This document shows positions 1-8,056 of a stretch of 54,034 bases of DNA, piece by piece. How positions within the stretch are numbered: the first letter of the stretch is position 1; each line of letters opens with the position of its first letter. Both the position numbers and the translations under genes were made by a program. The stretch is from Rhodocyclaceae bacterium UBA5602. GTDB lineage: Bacteria > Pseudomonadota > Gammaproteobacteria > Burkholderiales > Rhodocyclaceae. The stretch spans positions 57,423 through 111,456 of the forward strand of contig DILC01000035.1 of assembly GCA_002424865.1 (NCBI GenBank), given 5' to 3'. Under the pieces are notes generated by a model. That model had not been told where the DNA came from, did not search any database, and saw nothing but the letters and a program-made list of their open reading frames with translations.

Positions 1-58
1 GGAGCCGACTTTTCAAAGCAGCATGGCATGCGATTAATTTTTTGTCGAATGTTCAAAG

Positions 59-80
59 CGTTGTCTTATATAAAACAACG
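59..80. promoter_or_regulatory. Near-perfect 22-bp palindrome upstream of the meta-pathway genes
   Basis: The arms CGTTGT and ACAACG flank a TTATATAA core, and only one pair in 22 bp is mismatched. The palindrome ends 46 bp before the dmpC start codon and contains a -10-like TATAAA. This fits an operator overlapping a promoter, for example for a regulator of the aromatic-degradation operon. The regulator is not in the window and its identity is unknown. Confidence 0.45.
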
Positions 81-126
81 AATGTTGCGTTAGCAAAAAG
101 CAACCAGTCAAAAAAAAGGATGAATA

Positions 127-1581
127 GTGAAACAACTAAAAAACTTTATTAACGGCGAGTTTGTCAGCAACGATAAATGGTTTGAAAAGCGCTCGCCCTT
201 GGATAACTCGGTGATTGCGCAAGTGTGTGAAGCGGGTGAGGCTGAAGTGGATGCGGCAGTCAAGGCCGCACGCGCTGCGTTGAATGGCCCCTGGGGACAG
301 ATGGCAGTGGCGGATCGCGTTGAATTGCTGTACGCGGTGGCCAATGAAATCAATGCGCGCTTTGAGGATTTTTTAGCCGCTGAATGTGCCGACACCGGCA
401 AACCCCGCAGCTTGGCGCGTCATATCGACATCCCGCGCGGCGCGGCGAACTTCAAGGTGTTTGCCGATGTCGTGAAAAACGTGCCAACAGAATTTTTCGA
501 GACCGCCACGCCAGACGGCAAGGGCGCAATCAACTACGGTTACCGTTCTCCCGTGGGTGTGGTCGGCGTGGTTTGCCCGTGGAATCTGCCGCTGTTGCTG
601 ATGACCTGGAAAGTGGGCCCGGCCTTGGCATGCGGCAACACCGTGGTGATCAAGCCATCGGAAGAAACGCCGCAAACCGCGCTGCTGCTGGGTGAAGTCA
701 TGAATAAAGTGGGCATGCCCAAAGGCGTTTATAACGTGGTTAATGGCTTTGGTCCCGATTCTGCGGGCGCTTTTTTGACCGGCCATCCTGGCGTGAATGC
801 AATTACCTTCACCGGCGAGACGCGCACGGGTGAAGTGATCATGAAGGCGGCCGCCAAAGGCGCGCGCCCTGTGTCGCTGGAGATGGGCGGCAAAAATGCC
901 GCGATCGTGTTTGCCGATTGCGATTTCGATGCCGCGGTTGAAGGTACGATGCGTTCGGCTTTTGCCAACTGCGGCCAGGTGTGTCTGGGCACCGAGCGGG
1001 TGTATGTCGAACGGCCGATTTTCGAGAAGTTTGTCGCAGCGCTGAAAAAAGGCGCCGAAGGCTTGAAGCTGGGCGTGCCGGATGATGAAACCGCCAACAT
1101 GGGGCCCTTGATCAGCAAGGAGCACCAGCAAAAAGTGTTGTCGTATTACGCCAAAGCCAAGGCGGAAGGCGCAACGATCGTCACCGGCGGTGGCGTGCCC
1201 GATATGCCGGGCGAATTGGCCCATGGCTGCTGGGTGCAGCCGACCATCTGGACGGGCTTGCCGGAAACCGCGTCGGTCGTCAAGGAAGAAGTGTTCGGCC
1301 CCTGCTGCCACATTGCCCCGTTCGATACCGAAGAAGAAGTGCTGGCGCGCGCGAACGATAACGAGTATGGCCTGGCCACCGCGATCTGGACGCAGAACAT
1401 TTCCCGTGCGCACCGCGTGGCGGCGAAAATGGAAGTCGGCATTGCCTGGGTCAACAGCTGGTTCCTGCGTGATTTGCGCACCCCGTTTGGCGGCGCCAAG
1501 CAATCCGGCATCGGCCGCGAAGGCGGCGTGCACTCGCTGGAGTTTTACACGGAACTTAAAAACATCTGTATCAAACTTTAA
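127..1581 (+). CDS. dmpC: 2-hydroxymuconic semialdehyde dehydrogenase
   Basis: This is an NAD-dependent aldehyde dehydrogenase of 484 residues, the usual size for the family. It oxidises the ring-cleavage product 2-hydroxymuconic semialdehyde to 4-oxalocrotonate in the cytoplasm. Visible motifs are PWNLP near residue 150, the general-base segment LEMGGKN with Glu252, and the nucleophile segment NCGQVCLG with Cys286. The GTG start at 127 is chosen because AAGGA lies 6 nt upstream and the protein begins in the usual way for DmpC/XylG. It is first of seven collinear genes that complete the 4-oxalocrotonate branch, which makes this substrate much more likely than a generic aldehyde. Homologues are also called XylG or NahI. 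The upstream ring-cleavage dioxygenase and the DmpD hydrolase are not in the window. Confidence 0.93.
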   Translation: MKQLKNFINGEFVSNDKWFEKRSPLDNSVIAQVCEAGEAEVDAAVKAARAALNGPWGQMAVADRVELLYAVANEINARFEDFLAAECADTGKPRSLARHIDIPRGAANFKVFADVVKNVPTEFFETATPDGKGAINYGYRSPVGVVGVVCPWNLPLLLMTWKVGPALACGNTVVIKPSEETPQTALLLGEVMNKVGMPKGVYNVVNGFGPDSAGAFLTGHPGVNAITFTGETRTGEVIMKAAAKGARPVSLEMGGKNAAIVFADCDFDAAVEGTMRSAFANCGQVCLGTERVYVERPIFEKFVAALKKGAEGLKLGVPDDETANMGPLISKEHQQKVLSYYAKAKAEGATIVTGGGVPDMPGELAHGCWVQPTIWTGLPETASVVKEEVFGPCCHIAPFDTEEEVLARANDNEYGLATAIWTQNISRAHRVAAKMEVGIAWVNSWFLRDLRTPFGGAKQSGIGREGGVHSLEFYTELKNICIKL

Positions 1582-1589
1582 GGAAAATC

Positions 1590-2372
1590 ATGGATAAGCA
1601 AACCATCCAGCTGTTAGGCGACGAACTGTACCAAGCGCTCATTACAGGGCAAGTCATTGAGCCATTGACCAACCGTTACGCGGACATCACGATTAACGAC
1701 GGCTATCAGATTCAAAGCCAGCTCGTCGCGCGGCGCGTTGAAAAAGGCGCACGCATTGTCGGCAAGAAAATTGGCGTGACCAGCAAGGTGGTGATGAATA
1801 TGCTGGGCGTGAATCAGCCTGACTTCGGCATTTTGCTGGATGACATGATTTACAACGAAGGCGAGGCCATCGAGTACAAATCACTGATTCAGCCCAAGGC
1901 AGAAGGCGAAATTGCTTTTGTCATGAAAAAAGACCTAATGGGCCCGGGTGTTACGGGTGCTGATGTTCTGGCTGCCACAGAAGGCGTGATTGCCTGCTTC
2001 GAGATTGTCGATTCGCGTATCCGCGACTGGAAAATCAAGGTGCAGGACACCGTCGCGGACAACGCATCTTGCGGCGTGATGGTGCTGGGCGATCAGCTGG
2101 TGGATGTGCGCGATGTGGATTTGATGACCTGCGGCATGCTGGTCGAACGCAATGGCGAAATTGTCGGCACGGGTTCGGGCGCGGCCACTATGGGCTCACC
2201 CGTGAATGCGATTGCCTGGCTGGCGAATACCTTGGGCGCACTGGGCATTCCGTTAAAGGCGGGCGAGGTGGTGTTGTCCGGCTCCTTGGCTGCGATGTTC
2301 CCCATTGCCGCAGGCGACAATTACCGCGTCACCATCGGTGGCATCGGCAGCTGTTCGATGCGCTTTGTGTGA
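1590..2372 (+). CDS. dmpE: 2-oxopent-4-enoate hydratase (2-hydroxypenta-2,4-dienoate hydratase)
   Basis: The 260-residue protein belongs to the hydratase/decarboxylase branch of the fumarylacetoacetate hydrolase fold. It adds water to 2-hydroxypenta-2,4-dienoate to give 4-hydroxy-2-oxovalerate, using a divalent metal. The GKKIGVTSK segment, the EGEIAFV metal-ligand region and the conserved C-terminal GGIGSCSMRFV are visible. It starts 9 nt after dmpC behind AAGGAAA. It is paralogous to the decarboxylase encoded at 5315. The assignment of which paralogue is hydratase rests on overall resemblance (this one to DmpE/MhpD, the later one to DmpH), so a swap is unlikely but not excluded by motifs alone. 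Confidence 0.9.
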   Translation: MDKQTIQLLGDELYQALITGQVIEPLTNRYADITINDGYQIQSQLVARRVEKGARIVGKKIGVTSKVVMNMLGVNQPDFGILLDDMIYNEGEAIEYKSLIQPKAEGEIAFVMKKDLMGPGVTGADVLAATEGVIACFEIVDSRIRDWKIKVQDTVADNASCGVMVLGDQLVDVRDVDLMTCGMLVERNGEIVGTGSGAATMGSPVNAIAWLANTLGALGIPLKAGEVVLSGSLAAMFPIAAGDNYRVTIGGIGSCSMRFV

Positions 2373-2425
2373 TCTGTTGGTTTGGTTTTTTTGATCCGTT
2401 TTTGAACTTTTAGGGCGAGTCCACA

Positions 2426-3220
2426 GTGGATTTACAACTTGATGCAAAACGCGCACTGGTGACGGGTTCAACCGCTGGCATCGGCTTTGCCATTGCCAGC
2501 GCGTTAGCGGCGGAGGGCGCGCAGGTCGTGCTCAATGGCCGCACACAGGCGCGGGTGGATGAGGCTTTGCGCCGCTTAAAAGCGGCGCAGCCAAACGCCA
2601 GTGCCACTGGTATCGCGGCTGATTTATCGACTGCGGCGGGCGTGGCGCAATTACTGGCCGCTTGCCCTGAGGTGGATGTGCTGGTCAATAACCTCGGCAT
2701 TTTCGCCGCTGTGCCGTTTGAAGCCATTGATGACAGTGAATGGTTCCGTTTTTTCGAAGTGAATGTCATGAGTGGCGTGCGCCTGGCGCGGCACTATCTG
2801 CCGCAGATGAAAGCCCGCAATTGGGGGCGTATCATTTTCATCTCCAGCGAGTCGGGCGTTTGCCCGCCGGCCGAGATGGTGCATTACGGCATGACCAAAT
2901 CAGCCCAGTTGTCCATTTCGCGCGGCTTGGCCGAGACTTGCGCGGGAACCCGGGTCACCGTTAACGCCGTCCTGCCAGGGCCGACTAATACCGAAGGCGT
3001 GGGGGGCTATCTGGCTGAGATGGCCAAGCAGAAAAACATCAGTTTTGCCCAGATGGAGGCAGAATTGTTCGCTGCAGCGCGCCCCACTTCCATCCTCAAG
3101 CGGTTGATAGATCCGGCAGAAATTGCCAGTACGGTGGCTTATCTGTGCAGTCCCTTGTCAGCGGCAACCAATGGCGCGGCGATTCATGCCGAGGGCGGCG
3201 TCATTCGCAGCTTGTTGTAA
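2426..3220 (+). CDS. Short-chain dehydrogenase/reductase inside the meta-cleavage operon
   Basis: This is a classical SDR of 264 residues. The NAD(P)-binding TGSTAGIG lies at residues 13-20, NNLGIF marks the core NNAG-like motif, and the catalytic Tyr154-x3-Lys158 sits in YGMTK. A GTG start at 2426 is used. The gene is absent from the textbook dmp/xyl operons and lies between the hydratase and acetaldehyde dehydrogenase genes on the same strand with short gaps. It therefore probably acts on a pathway substrate such as an aromatic alcohol, dihydrodiol or side-chain ketone, but the sequence does not say which. The segment encoding NAVLPGPTNT carries a 19/22 match to the dispersed 25-bp motif. 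Broad SDR annotation such as 3-oxoacyl-ACP reductase would be uninformative here. Confidence 0.85.
   Translation: MDLQLDAKRALVTGSTAGIGFAIASALAAEGAQVVLNGRTQARVDEALRRLKAAQPNASATGIAADLSTAAGVAQLLAACPEVDVLVNNLGIFAAVPFEAIDDSEWFRFFEVNVMSGVRLARHYLPQMKARNWGRIIFISSESGVCPPAEMVHYGMTKSAQLSISRGLAETCAGTRVTVNAVLPGPTNTEGVGGYLAEMAKQKNISFAQMEAELFAAARPTSILKRLIDPAEIASTVAYLCSPLSAATNGAAIHAEGGVIRSLL
2975..2999 (-). repeat. Near-copy of the dispersed 25-bp motif
   Basis: Read on the minus strand it is ATTAGTCGGCCCTGGC-AGG-ACGGCG, matching 19 of 22 fixed positions. It lies within the conserved SDR stretch NAVLPGPT, in the same reading phase as the copy in the porin signal peptide (AVLPAPTF). It could be a chance resemblance produced by a conserved protein motif. 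Confidence 0.45.
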
Positions 3221-3287
3221 TTCGCCTGCTGTAGTTCTTTATCCACGCTTTTATTCATAGCCATTCAATTTTTCAGGAGTTACCGAA

Positions 3288-4208
3288 ATGAAAAAAATCC
3301 GTTGCGCACTCATCGGCCCCGGCAATATCGGCACCGATCTACTCTACAAACTCAAGCGCAGCCCTGTGTTAGAGCCGGTATGGATGGTCGGCATCGACCC
3401 GACGTCGGATGGCTTGAAGCGCGCGGCTGACATGGGCATGAAAGTCACCGCCGAAGGCGTGGATGGCTTGTTGCCGCACGTGAAAGAAGACAATATTCAA
3501 ATCGCGTTTGATGCCACCAGCGCTTACGTGCATGCCGAAAACAGCCGCAAGCTCAATGAGCTGGGTGTCCTGATGATCGACTTGACGCCCGCGGCGATTG
3601 GCCCGTTTTGCATTCCGCCCGTCAATTTGAAGGATCATGTGGGCAAGCGCGAAATGAACGTGAACATGGTGACCTGTGGCGGCCAGGCGACGATTCCTCT
3701 GGTCGCGGCGGTCTCCCGTGTGCAGCCCGTGAAGTATGGCGAAATTGTCGCCACCGTGTCATCCAAGTCAGCCGGCCCCGGCACGCGTAAAAACATCGAC
3801 GAATTCACCCGCACGACAGCAGGCGGGATTGAAAAAGTCGGTGGCGCCAAACAAGGCAAGGCGATCATCATCATCAATCCGGCTGAACCCCCGCTCATCA
3901 TGCGCGACACCGTGCATTGCCTGACTGAAACCGAGCCGGACCAAGCCAAAATCACCGCCTCGATTCACGACATGATCAAGGAAGTGCAAAAATATGTGCC
4001 CGGCTACCGTTTGGTCAATGGCCCGATTTTCGATGGCAACCGCGTGTCGATTTTCATGGAAGTCGAAGGCCTGGGCGACTACCTGCCCAAATACGCCGGC
4101 AACCTGGACATCATGACTGCCGCCGCTGCACGTACTGCTGAGATGTTTGCCGAAGAAATCCTTGCCGGCAAGCTTGTTCTGGAACCCGTTGCCGCGCTGG
4201 CAGCCTAA
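3288..4208 (+). CDS. dmpF: Acetaldehyde dehydrogenase (acylating)
   Basis: The protein has 306 residues. It converts acetaldehyde, CoA and NAD+ to acetyl-CoA as the last step of the meta pathway, in a channelling complex with the aldolase encoded next. The Rossmann motif GPGNIGTD lies at residues 11-18 and the catalytic cysteine is Cys130 in VTCGGQAT. The C-terminal dimer region includes NPAEPPLIMRDT. An AGGAG sits at 3275-3279 before the ATG. The stop is 11 nt before dmpG, as expected for a stoichiometric complex. Alternative names are BphJ, MhpF and XylQ. The length and motifs are fully typical. Confidence 0.96.
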   Translation: MKKIRCALIGPGNIGTDLLYKLKRSPVLEPVWMVGIDPTSDGLKRAADMGMKVTAEGVDGLLPHVKEDNIQIAFDATSAYVHAENSRKLNELGVLMIDLTPAAIGPFCIPPVNLKDHVGKREMNVNMVTCGGQATIPLVAAVSRVQPVKYGEIVATVSSKSAGPGTRKNIDEFTRTTAGGIEKVGGAKQGKAIIIINPAEPPLIMRDTVHCLTETEPDQAKITASIHDMIKEVQKYVPGYRLVNGPIFDGNRVSIFMEVEGLGDYLPKYAGNLDIMTAAAARTAEMFAEEILAGKLVLEPVAALAA

Positions 4209-4219
4209 GGAGAGCAATC

Positions 4220-5260
4220 ATGAATTTAAAAGGCAAAAAAATCACCGTCCATGACATGACCTTGCGTGATGGCATGCACCCCAAACGCCATCAAATGACG
4301 CTGGAACAAATGCGCTCAATCGCCACCGCATTGGATGAGGCAGGCGTACCGCTGATTGAAGTCACCCACGGTGACGGCCTGGGCGGCTCGTCCGTGAACT
4401 ACGGCTTTCCCATGCATACCGATGAAGAATATCTCGGCGCCGTGATTCCCTTGATGAAAAAAGCCAAGATTTCCGCCTTGCTGTTGCCCGGCATCGGCAC
4501 AGTCGATCACTTGCGCATGGCGCATGATCTGGGCGTGAATACCATCCGTGTGGCGACACACTGCACAGAAGCCGACGTCTCCGAGCAGCACATCAGTCTC
4601 GCCCGCAAGCTGGGCATGGACACCGTGGGCTTTTTGATGATGGCGCACATGAATACGCCGGAAGGCCTGGTCACCCAAGCCAAGCTGATGGAAAGCTATG
4701 GCGCGAACTGCATCTACATTACCGACTCCGCTGGCTACATGTTGCCGGATGATGTTACCGCCAGACTCTCCGCCGTGCGCGCGGCCTTGAAGCCTGAAAC
4801 CGAGCTGGGCTTCCACGGCCATCACAACATGGCCATGGGCATTGCCAACTCGATCGCGGCCGTTGAATGCGGCGCTACCCGGATTGACGCCGCGAGCGCA
4901 GGCTTGGGCGCGGGTGCGGGCAATACGCCACTGGAAGTGCTGATCGCCGTGTTTGACCGCATGGGCATAGAAACCGGTGTGGATGTGTGGAAAATTCAGG
5001 ATGTGGCCGAAGATCTGGTGGTGCCGATGATGGACTTCCCGATTCGCATTGACCGCGATGCGCTCACCCTGGGCTACGCGGGCGTGTATGGTTCCTTCCT
5101 GCTGTTCGCCAAGCGTGCGGGTGCAAAATATGGCATTCCGTCGCGTGACCTGCTGGTTGAATTGGGCCGTCGCGGCATGGTGGGCGGTCAGGAAGACATG
5201 ATCGAAGATACCGCCATGACCCTGGCCAAGCTTAAAAACGAAGCAGCGAAAGCTGCCTAA
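4220..5260 (+). CDS. dmpG: 4-hydroxy-2-oxovalerate aldolase
   Basis: The protein has 346 residues and a DRE-TIM barrel fold. It cleaves 4-hydroxy-2-oxovalerate to pyruvate and acetaldehyde with Mn2+, and the acetaldehyde passes to DmpF. The metal and substrate motif TLRDGMHPKRH gives Arg16 and Asp17, and the metal-binding HxH lies in FHGHHNM. The C-terminal part that contacts the dehydrogenase includes YGSFLLFAKRA. An AAGGAGA precedes the ATG. The protein is also known as BphI, MhpE or XylK. Its place directly after dmpF matches nearly all meta-cleavage operons. Confidence 0.96.
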   Translation: MNLKGKKITVHDMTLRDGMHPKRHQMTLEQMRSIATALDEAGVPLIEVTHGDGLGGSSVNYGFPMHTDEEYLGAVIPLMKKAKISALLLPGIGTVDHLRMAHDLGVNTIRVATHCTEADVSEQHISLARKLGMDTVGFLMMAHMNTPEGLVTQAKLMESYGANCIYITDSAGYMLPDDVTARLSAVRAALKPETELGFHGHHNMAMGIANSIAAVECGATRIDAASAGLGAGAGNTPLEVLIAVFDRMGIETGVDVWKIQDVAEDLVVPMMDFPIRIDRDALTLGYAGVYGSFLLFAKRAGAKYGIPSRDLLVELGRRGMVGGQEDMIEDTAMTLAKLKNEAAKAA

Positions 5261-5314
5261 GGCAAAACCGGGGGTGGCTCATGGCGACCCCAGTGTGAAT
5301 TTTGGAGAAATTGC

Positions 5315-6103
5315 ATGAATCTGGATAAAGCAACGATTGCCAAACTGGCAGAGCACCTGGAAACCTGTGAATTGGAAGCGCGCGATACGCCGAAAATCAC
5401 GGATGAATACCCGAACATGGATTTCGAGGATGCCTACGCCATCCAGGAAGCCATCAAGCAAAGAAAAATTGCCCGGGGCACCCGGATTACCGGCTTTAAG
5501 GCGGGGCTGACTTCACACGCCAAAATGAAGCAAATGGGCGTCGCCATGCCCGTGTTTGGTTTCATTACCGATTACGGCACCATCATGGACGGCGGGGAAG
5601 TGAAAACCTCGGAATTGATCCACCCCAAAGTCGAGCCGGAAATTGCGTTTGTGACCAAAGCGCCGCTGCGCGGCCCCGGGTGCCATATCGCCGCTGTGCT
5701 GGCGGCAACGGATTTTGTCTTGCCCGGCATTGAGGTGATCGACTCGCGCTACCGTGATTTCAAGTTTGACCTGAAAAGCGTGATTGCGGACAACACGTCG
5801 GCAGCGCGCTATGTGGTGGGCGGGGGCATCAAGTCGCCATCCAACGTGGATATGCGCACCACCGGCGTGGTGCTGGAAAAAAATGGCGAGCCCGTGGCTT
5901 TTGGCGCAGGTGCCGCGGTGCTCAATCACCCGGCCACGGCGATTGCCATGCTGGCCAACCACCTGGGCGCACGCGGCGAAGAAATTCCAGCGGGCTCATT
6001 GATCCTGTCTGGCGGCATTACCGAAGCCGTGGCGGTTAAGGCAGGCGATGCGATCACCTTGCGCGTGCAGGGTATGGGCAGCATTTCATTGCGCTTCGTT
6101 TAA
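5315..6103 (+). CDS. dmpH: 4-oxalocrotonate decarboxylase (2-oxo-3-hexenedioate decarboxylase)
   Basis: The protein has 262 residues and is of the FAH-type hydratase/decarboxylase family. It decarboxylates 2-oxo-3-hexenedioate to 2-hydroxypenta-2,4-dienoate, feeding DmpE, with which the family member normally forms a complex. GFKAGLTSHAKMKQMG and VEPEIAF near the middle, plus the C-terminal VQGMGSISLRFV, mirror the paralogue at 1590. A GGAGAA precedes the ATG. The 54-nt gap after dmpG contains a small GGGGT/ACCCC hairpin. Its position next to the tautomerase gene supports decarboxylase over hydratase. Confidence 0.9.
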   Translation: MNLDKATIAKLAEHLETCELEARDTPKITDEYPNMDFEDAYAIQEAIKQRKIARGTRITGFKAGLTSHAKMKQMGVAMPVFGFITDYGTIMDGGEVKTSELIHPKVEPEIAFVTKAPLRGPGCHIAAVLAATDFVLPGIEVIDSRYRDFKFDLKSVIADNTSAARYVVGGGIKSPSNVDMRTTGVVLEKNGEPVAFGAGAAVLNHPATAIAMLANHLGARGEEIPAGSLILSGGITEAVAVKAGDAITLRVQGMGSISLRFV

Positions 6104-6113
6104 GGGGATAGAC

Positions 6114-6305
6114 ATGCCGATTGCACAGATCAACATCATGGAAGGGCGCGACGATGAGAAAAAAGAGCGCCTGATTGCGGAGGTCACCGATGCGATTTGC
6201 CGTAGCCTGGAAGTCAAGCCGGAAACCGTGCGCGTGATGATCAACGAAATGCCCAAACAGCACTTTGGCATTGGCGGCGTCAGCGCCAAAAAGCTGGGCA
6301 GATAA
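6114..6305 (+). CDS. dmpI: 4-oxalocrotonate tautomerase
   Basis: The protein has 63 residues including the initiator Met. It interconverts 4-oxalocrotonate and its 2-oxo-3-enoate isomer as a hexamer. After Met removal the catalytic Pro1 is exposed. The other canonical residues fall exactly where expected: Arg11, Arg39 and Phe50. The ATG at 6114 is chosen over an earlier in-frame ATG at 6048 because only this start puts proline second, and AAGGGG lies just upstream. The gene closes the operon and is 10 nt after dmpH. It is also called XylH. Confidence 0.96.
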   Translation: MPIAQINIMEGRDDEKKERLIAEVTDAICRSLEVKPETVRVMINEMPKQHFGIGGVSAKKLGR

Positions 6306-6333
6306 GTACCTGCCAAACACTCGCTTTAAGCCC

Positions 6334-6396
6334 GGGAAGGCATGTCCATAGGATGACTTGTCATCCATTCAAACAACAGGACGAACATGCCTTCCC
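6334..6396. promoter_or_regulatory. Nested inverted repeat covering the tcdA start codon
   Basis: A 12-bp perfect inverted repeat has arms GGGAAGGCATGT at 6334-6345 and ACATGCCTTCCC at 6385-6396. It encloses a second perfect stem, GGATGAC-TT-GTCATCC, at 6351-6366. The right outer arm contains the ATG at 6387. In RNA the start codon would be paired, which may set translation of the downstream gene. It could alternatively act as a termination hairpin for the meta operon, although no U-tract follows. Confidence 0.5.
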
Positions 6397-7244
6397 TTTC
6401 TGTTTCACCCAATGCAATTAACCTGGAAACCCCGGTTGCCCACGTAAGCGGCGATGCACGCCGCTTTGCAGGCGTGGACCGCCTGTATGGCGCAGGCGCA
6501 GCGGCGCGGGCAAGCGCTGCGCATATGGTGGTGGTGGGCATTGGCGGTGTGGGTTCGTGGGCAGCGGAAGCCCTGGCCAGGTCGGGCGTGGGGCAGATTA
6601 CCCTGATTGATCTGGATCACATTGCCATATCCAATATCAATCGGCAGGTCCATGCCTTGGAAGATACTTTAGGCGCGGCCAAAGTCGTGGCGATGGCTGC
6701 GAGAATTCGGGAAATCAACCCCGCATGCCAAGTGAATTGTGTGGAAGAATTCGTTGACGAAGCCAATGTGGCCGCGTTGATTCCCCGATGCGATGCGGTG
6801 ATTGACGCTATTGACCATGTGCGCGCCAAAGCCGCCTTGATTGCTTACTGCCGGCAACAAAAAATCGCCATTGTCACAACGGGCGGCGCAGGCGGGCGGT
6901 TGGACCCGACGCAGGTTCAGGTAGCCGATTTGTCGCGTACCACGCAAGATGCGCTGGCTTCCAAGGTGCGCGCACGCTTGCGCAAGGAATATGGATTCAC
7001 GCGCGACCCGAAAAAGAAGTTTGGCGTTGCCTGCGTGTTTTCTCCAGAACAAATCCGTCGGCCGCTGAGCGGGTGCGCGGTGGCTGAAGTGACGGGCGCT
7101 ATGGCAAAGAATTTCGCAGTGGACGGTTTGGACGGCAGCGCAGGCTTGTCCTGCGCAGGCTATGGCTCATCCGTTGCGGTCACTGCGGGGTTTGGTTTTG
7201 CTGCGGCGGCCAAGGTGCTGGCCGGTATACTGCTGCCATCATGA
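6387..7244 (+). CDS. tcdA: tRNA threonylcarbamoyladenosine dehydratase (ThiF/MoeB-like)
   Basis: The protein has 285 residues and an E1-like adenylating fold. TcdA (CsdL/YgdL) cyclises t6A37 of tRNA to ct6A using ATP. The nucleotide-binding GIGGVGSW lies at residues 51-56 and onwards, followed by the DLDHIAISNINRQ motif and DAIDHVRAK. The C-terminal ASKVRARLRKEYGFTRDPKKKFG is typical of the TcdA clade rather than MoeB or ThiF. The N-terminal ~30 residues are longer than in E. coli, so a later start is possible. The annotated ATG lies in the outer arm of a nested inverted repeat. The gene overlaps the next one by 4 nt (ATGA). Confidence 0.88.
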   Translation: MPSLSVSPNAINLETPVAHVSGDARRFAGVDRLYGAGAAARASAAHMVVVGIGGVGSWAAEALARSGVGQITLIDLDHIAISNINRQVHALEDTLGAAKVVAMAARIREINPACQVNCVEEFVDEANVAALIPRCDAVIDAIDHVRAKAALIAYCRQQKIAIVTTGGAGGRLDPTQVQVADLSRTTQDALASKVRARLRKEYGFTRDPKKKFGVACVFSPEQIRRPLSGCAVAEVTGAMAKNFAVDGLDGSAGLSCAGYGSSVAVTAGFGFAAAAKVLAGILLPS

Positions 7245-8017
7245 CCATAGCCATGGCACATCCTGCCCAAGCTGAAAATTCCTTGCCTGTGATTTTGATC
7301 ACGGGCGCCGCCCGGCGCGTGGGCGCGGAGATTGCGCGCGCCCTTCATGCGGCAGGCGCGCGCGTGGCCATTCACTATCACACAGCAACAAACGAAGCGC
7401 GGGCGCTCGCCGCGTCGCTAAACGCGGAGCGGTCGGGTTCCGCCGCGTCTTTTGCGGCAAATTTGCTTGAGCTGGATGAATTGCCGGACCTGATAGCCAA
7501 CGTGGTTGATCACTTTGGGCGACTGGATGGCCTGGTGAATAACGCCTCGTCGTTTTATTCCACAAAAGTCGGCGCTACCGATGCGGCGGCATGGGACGAT
7601 CTCATCGGCACCAACCTCAAAGCACCGCTGTTTTTGGCCCAGGCCGCAGCGCCACAGTTAAAAATGCACCATGGCTGCATGGTAAATATAACGGACGTGC
7701 ACGCAGAGCGTCCGCTTAAAGGTTACGCGGTGTATTGCGCAGCCAAAGCCGGTTTGCTGGGGCTCACGCGCGCCTTGGCCGTTGAACTGGGCCCTGAAGT
7801 CCGTGTGAATGCCGTCGCCCCCGGTGCGGTGGTCTGGCCGGAGCGGATGGATGATTTTTCGCTGGCCGAGCGCGATGCGATTATTGGACACACCTTATTG
7901 AAGCGCGTCGGTTCAGCCGTTGACATTGCCCGCGCTGTGCGCTTTTTAGTGTTTGATGCGCCGTATGTCACGGGCCAGACCATCACCGTGGATGGCGGAA
8001 GATCGGCTCACTTGTAA
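7241..8017 (+). CDS. FolM-like pteridine reductase (SDR family)
   Basis: This is a short-chain reductase of 258 residues. The cofactor motif is TGAARRVG at residues 21-28. This TGxxxRxG form is the hallmark of the pteridine reductase/FolM group and differs from the usual TGxxxGxG. NNASSFY and the catalytic Tyr-x3-Lys in YCAAKAG are present, and the C-terminus ends VDGGRSAHL. The likely role is NADPH-dependent reduction of dihydromonapterin or dihydrofolate/pterins in the cytoplasm. It is translationally coupled to tcdA. A copy of the dispersed 25-bp motif lies at 7564-7588 and encodes KVGATDAA without upsetting family length. The start may instead be the ATG at 7253. Confidence 0.82.
   Translation: MTIAMAHPAQAENSLPVILITGAARRVGAEIARALHAAGARVAIHYHTATNEARALAASLNAERSGSAASFAANLLELDELPDLIANVVDHFGRLDGLVNNASSFYSTKVGATDAAAWDDLIGTNLKAPLFLAQAAAPQLKMHHGCMVNITDVHAERPLKGYAVYCAAKAGLLGLTRALAVELGPEVRVNAVAPGAVVWPERMDDFSLAERDAIIGHTLLKRVGSAVDIARAVRFLVFDAPYVTGQTITVDGGRSAHL
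7564..7588 (+). repeat. Dispersed 25-bp motif, copy in the pteridine reductase gene
   Basis: The sequence is AAAAGTCGGCGCTACC-GAT-GCGGCG, with 19 of 22 fixed positions matching. It is read in the phase K-V-G-A-T-D-A-A. The surrounding protein (FYSTKVGATDAAAWDDL) keeps the family's usual length, so the motif overlies native sequence rather than an insertion. Confidence 0.7.
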
Positions 8018-8056
8018 AATTATTTGCCACGTCAGACAACCTTGCCCAAAACGAAA

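Noticed and set aside
1..13. GGAGCCGACTTTT at the window edge as an eleventh motif copy
   Set aside because: Only the first ten motif bases match, the next three do not, and the rest lies outside the window.
373..1533. Long minus-strand frame opposite dmpC
   Set aside because: It is the antisense shadow of a well-defined dehydrogenase gene, histidine/arginine-rich as expected for GC-rich shadows.
3834..3860. AAAAAGTCGGTGGCGCC in dmpF as a motif copy
   Set aside because: It agrees only over the first nine bases; the GGC-N3-ACGGCG half is absent and the protein segment is conserved in all DmpF.
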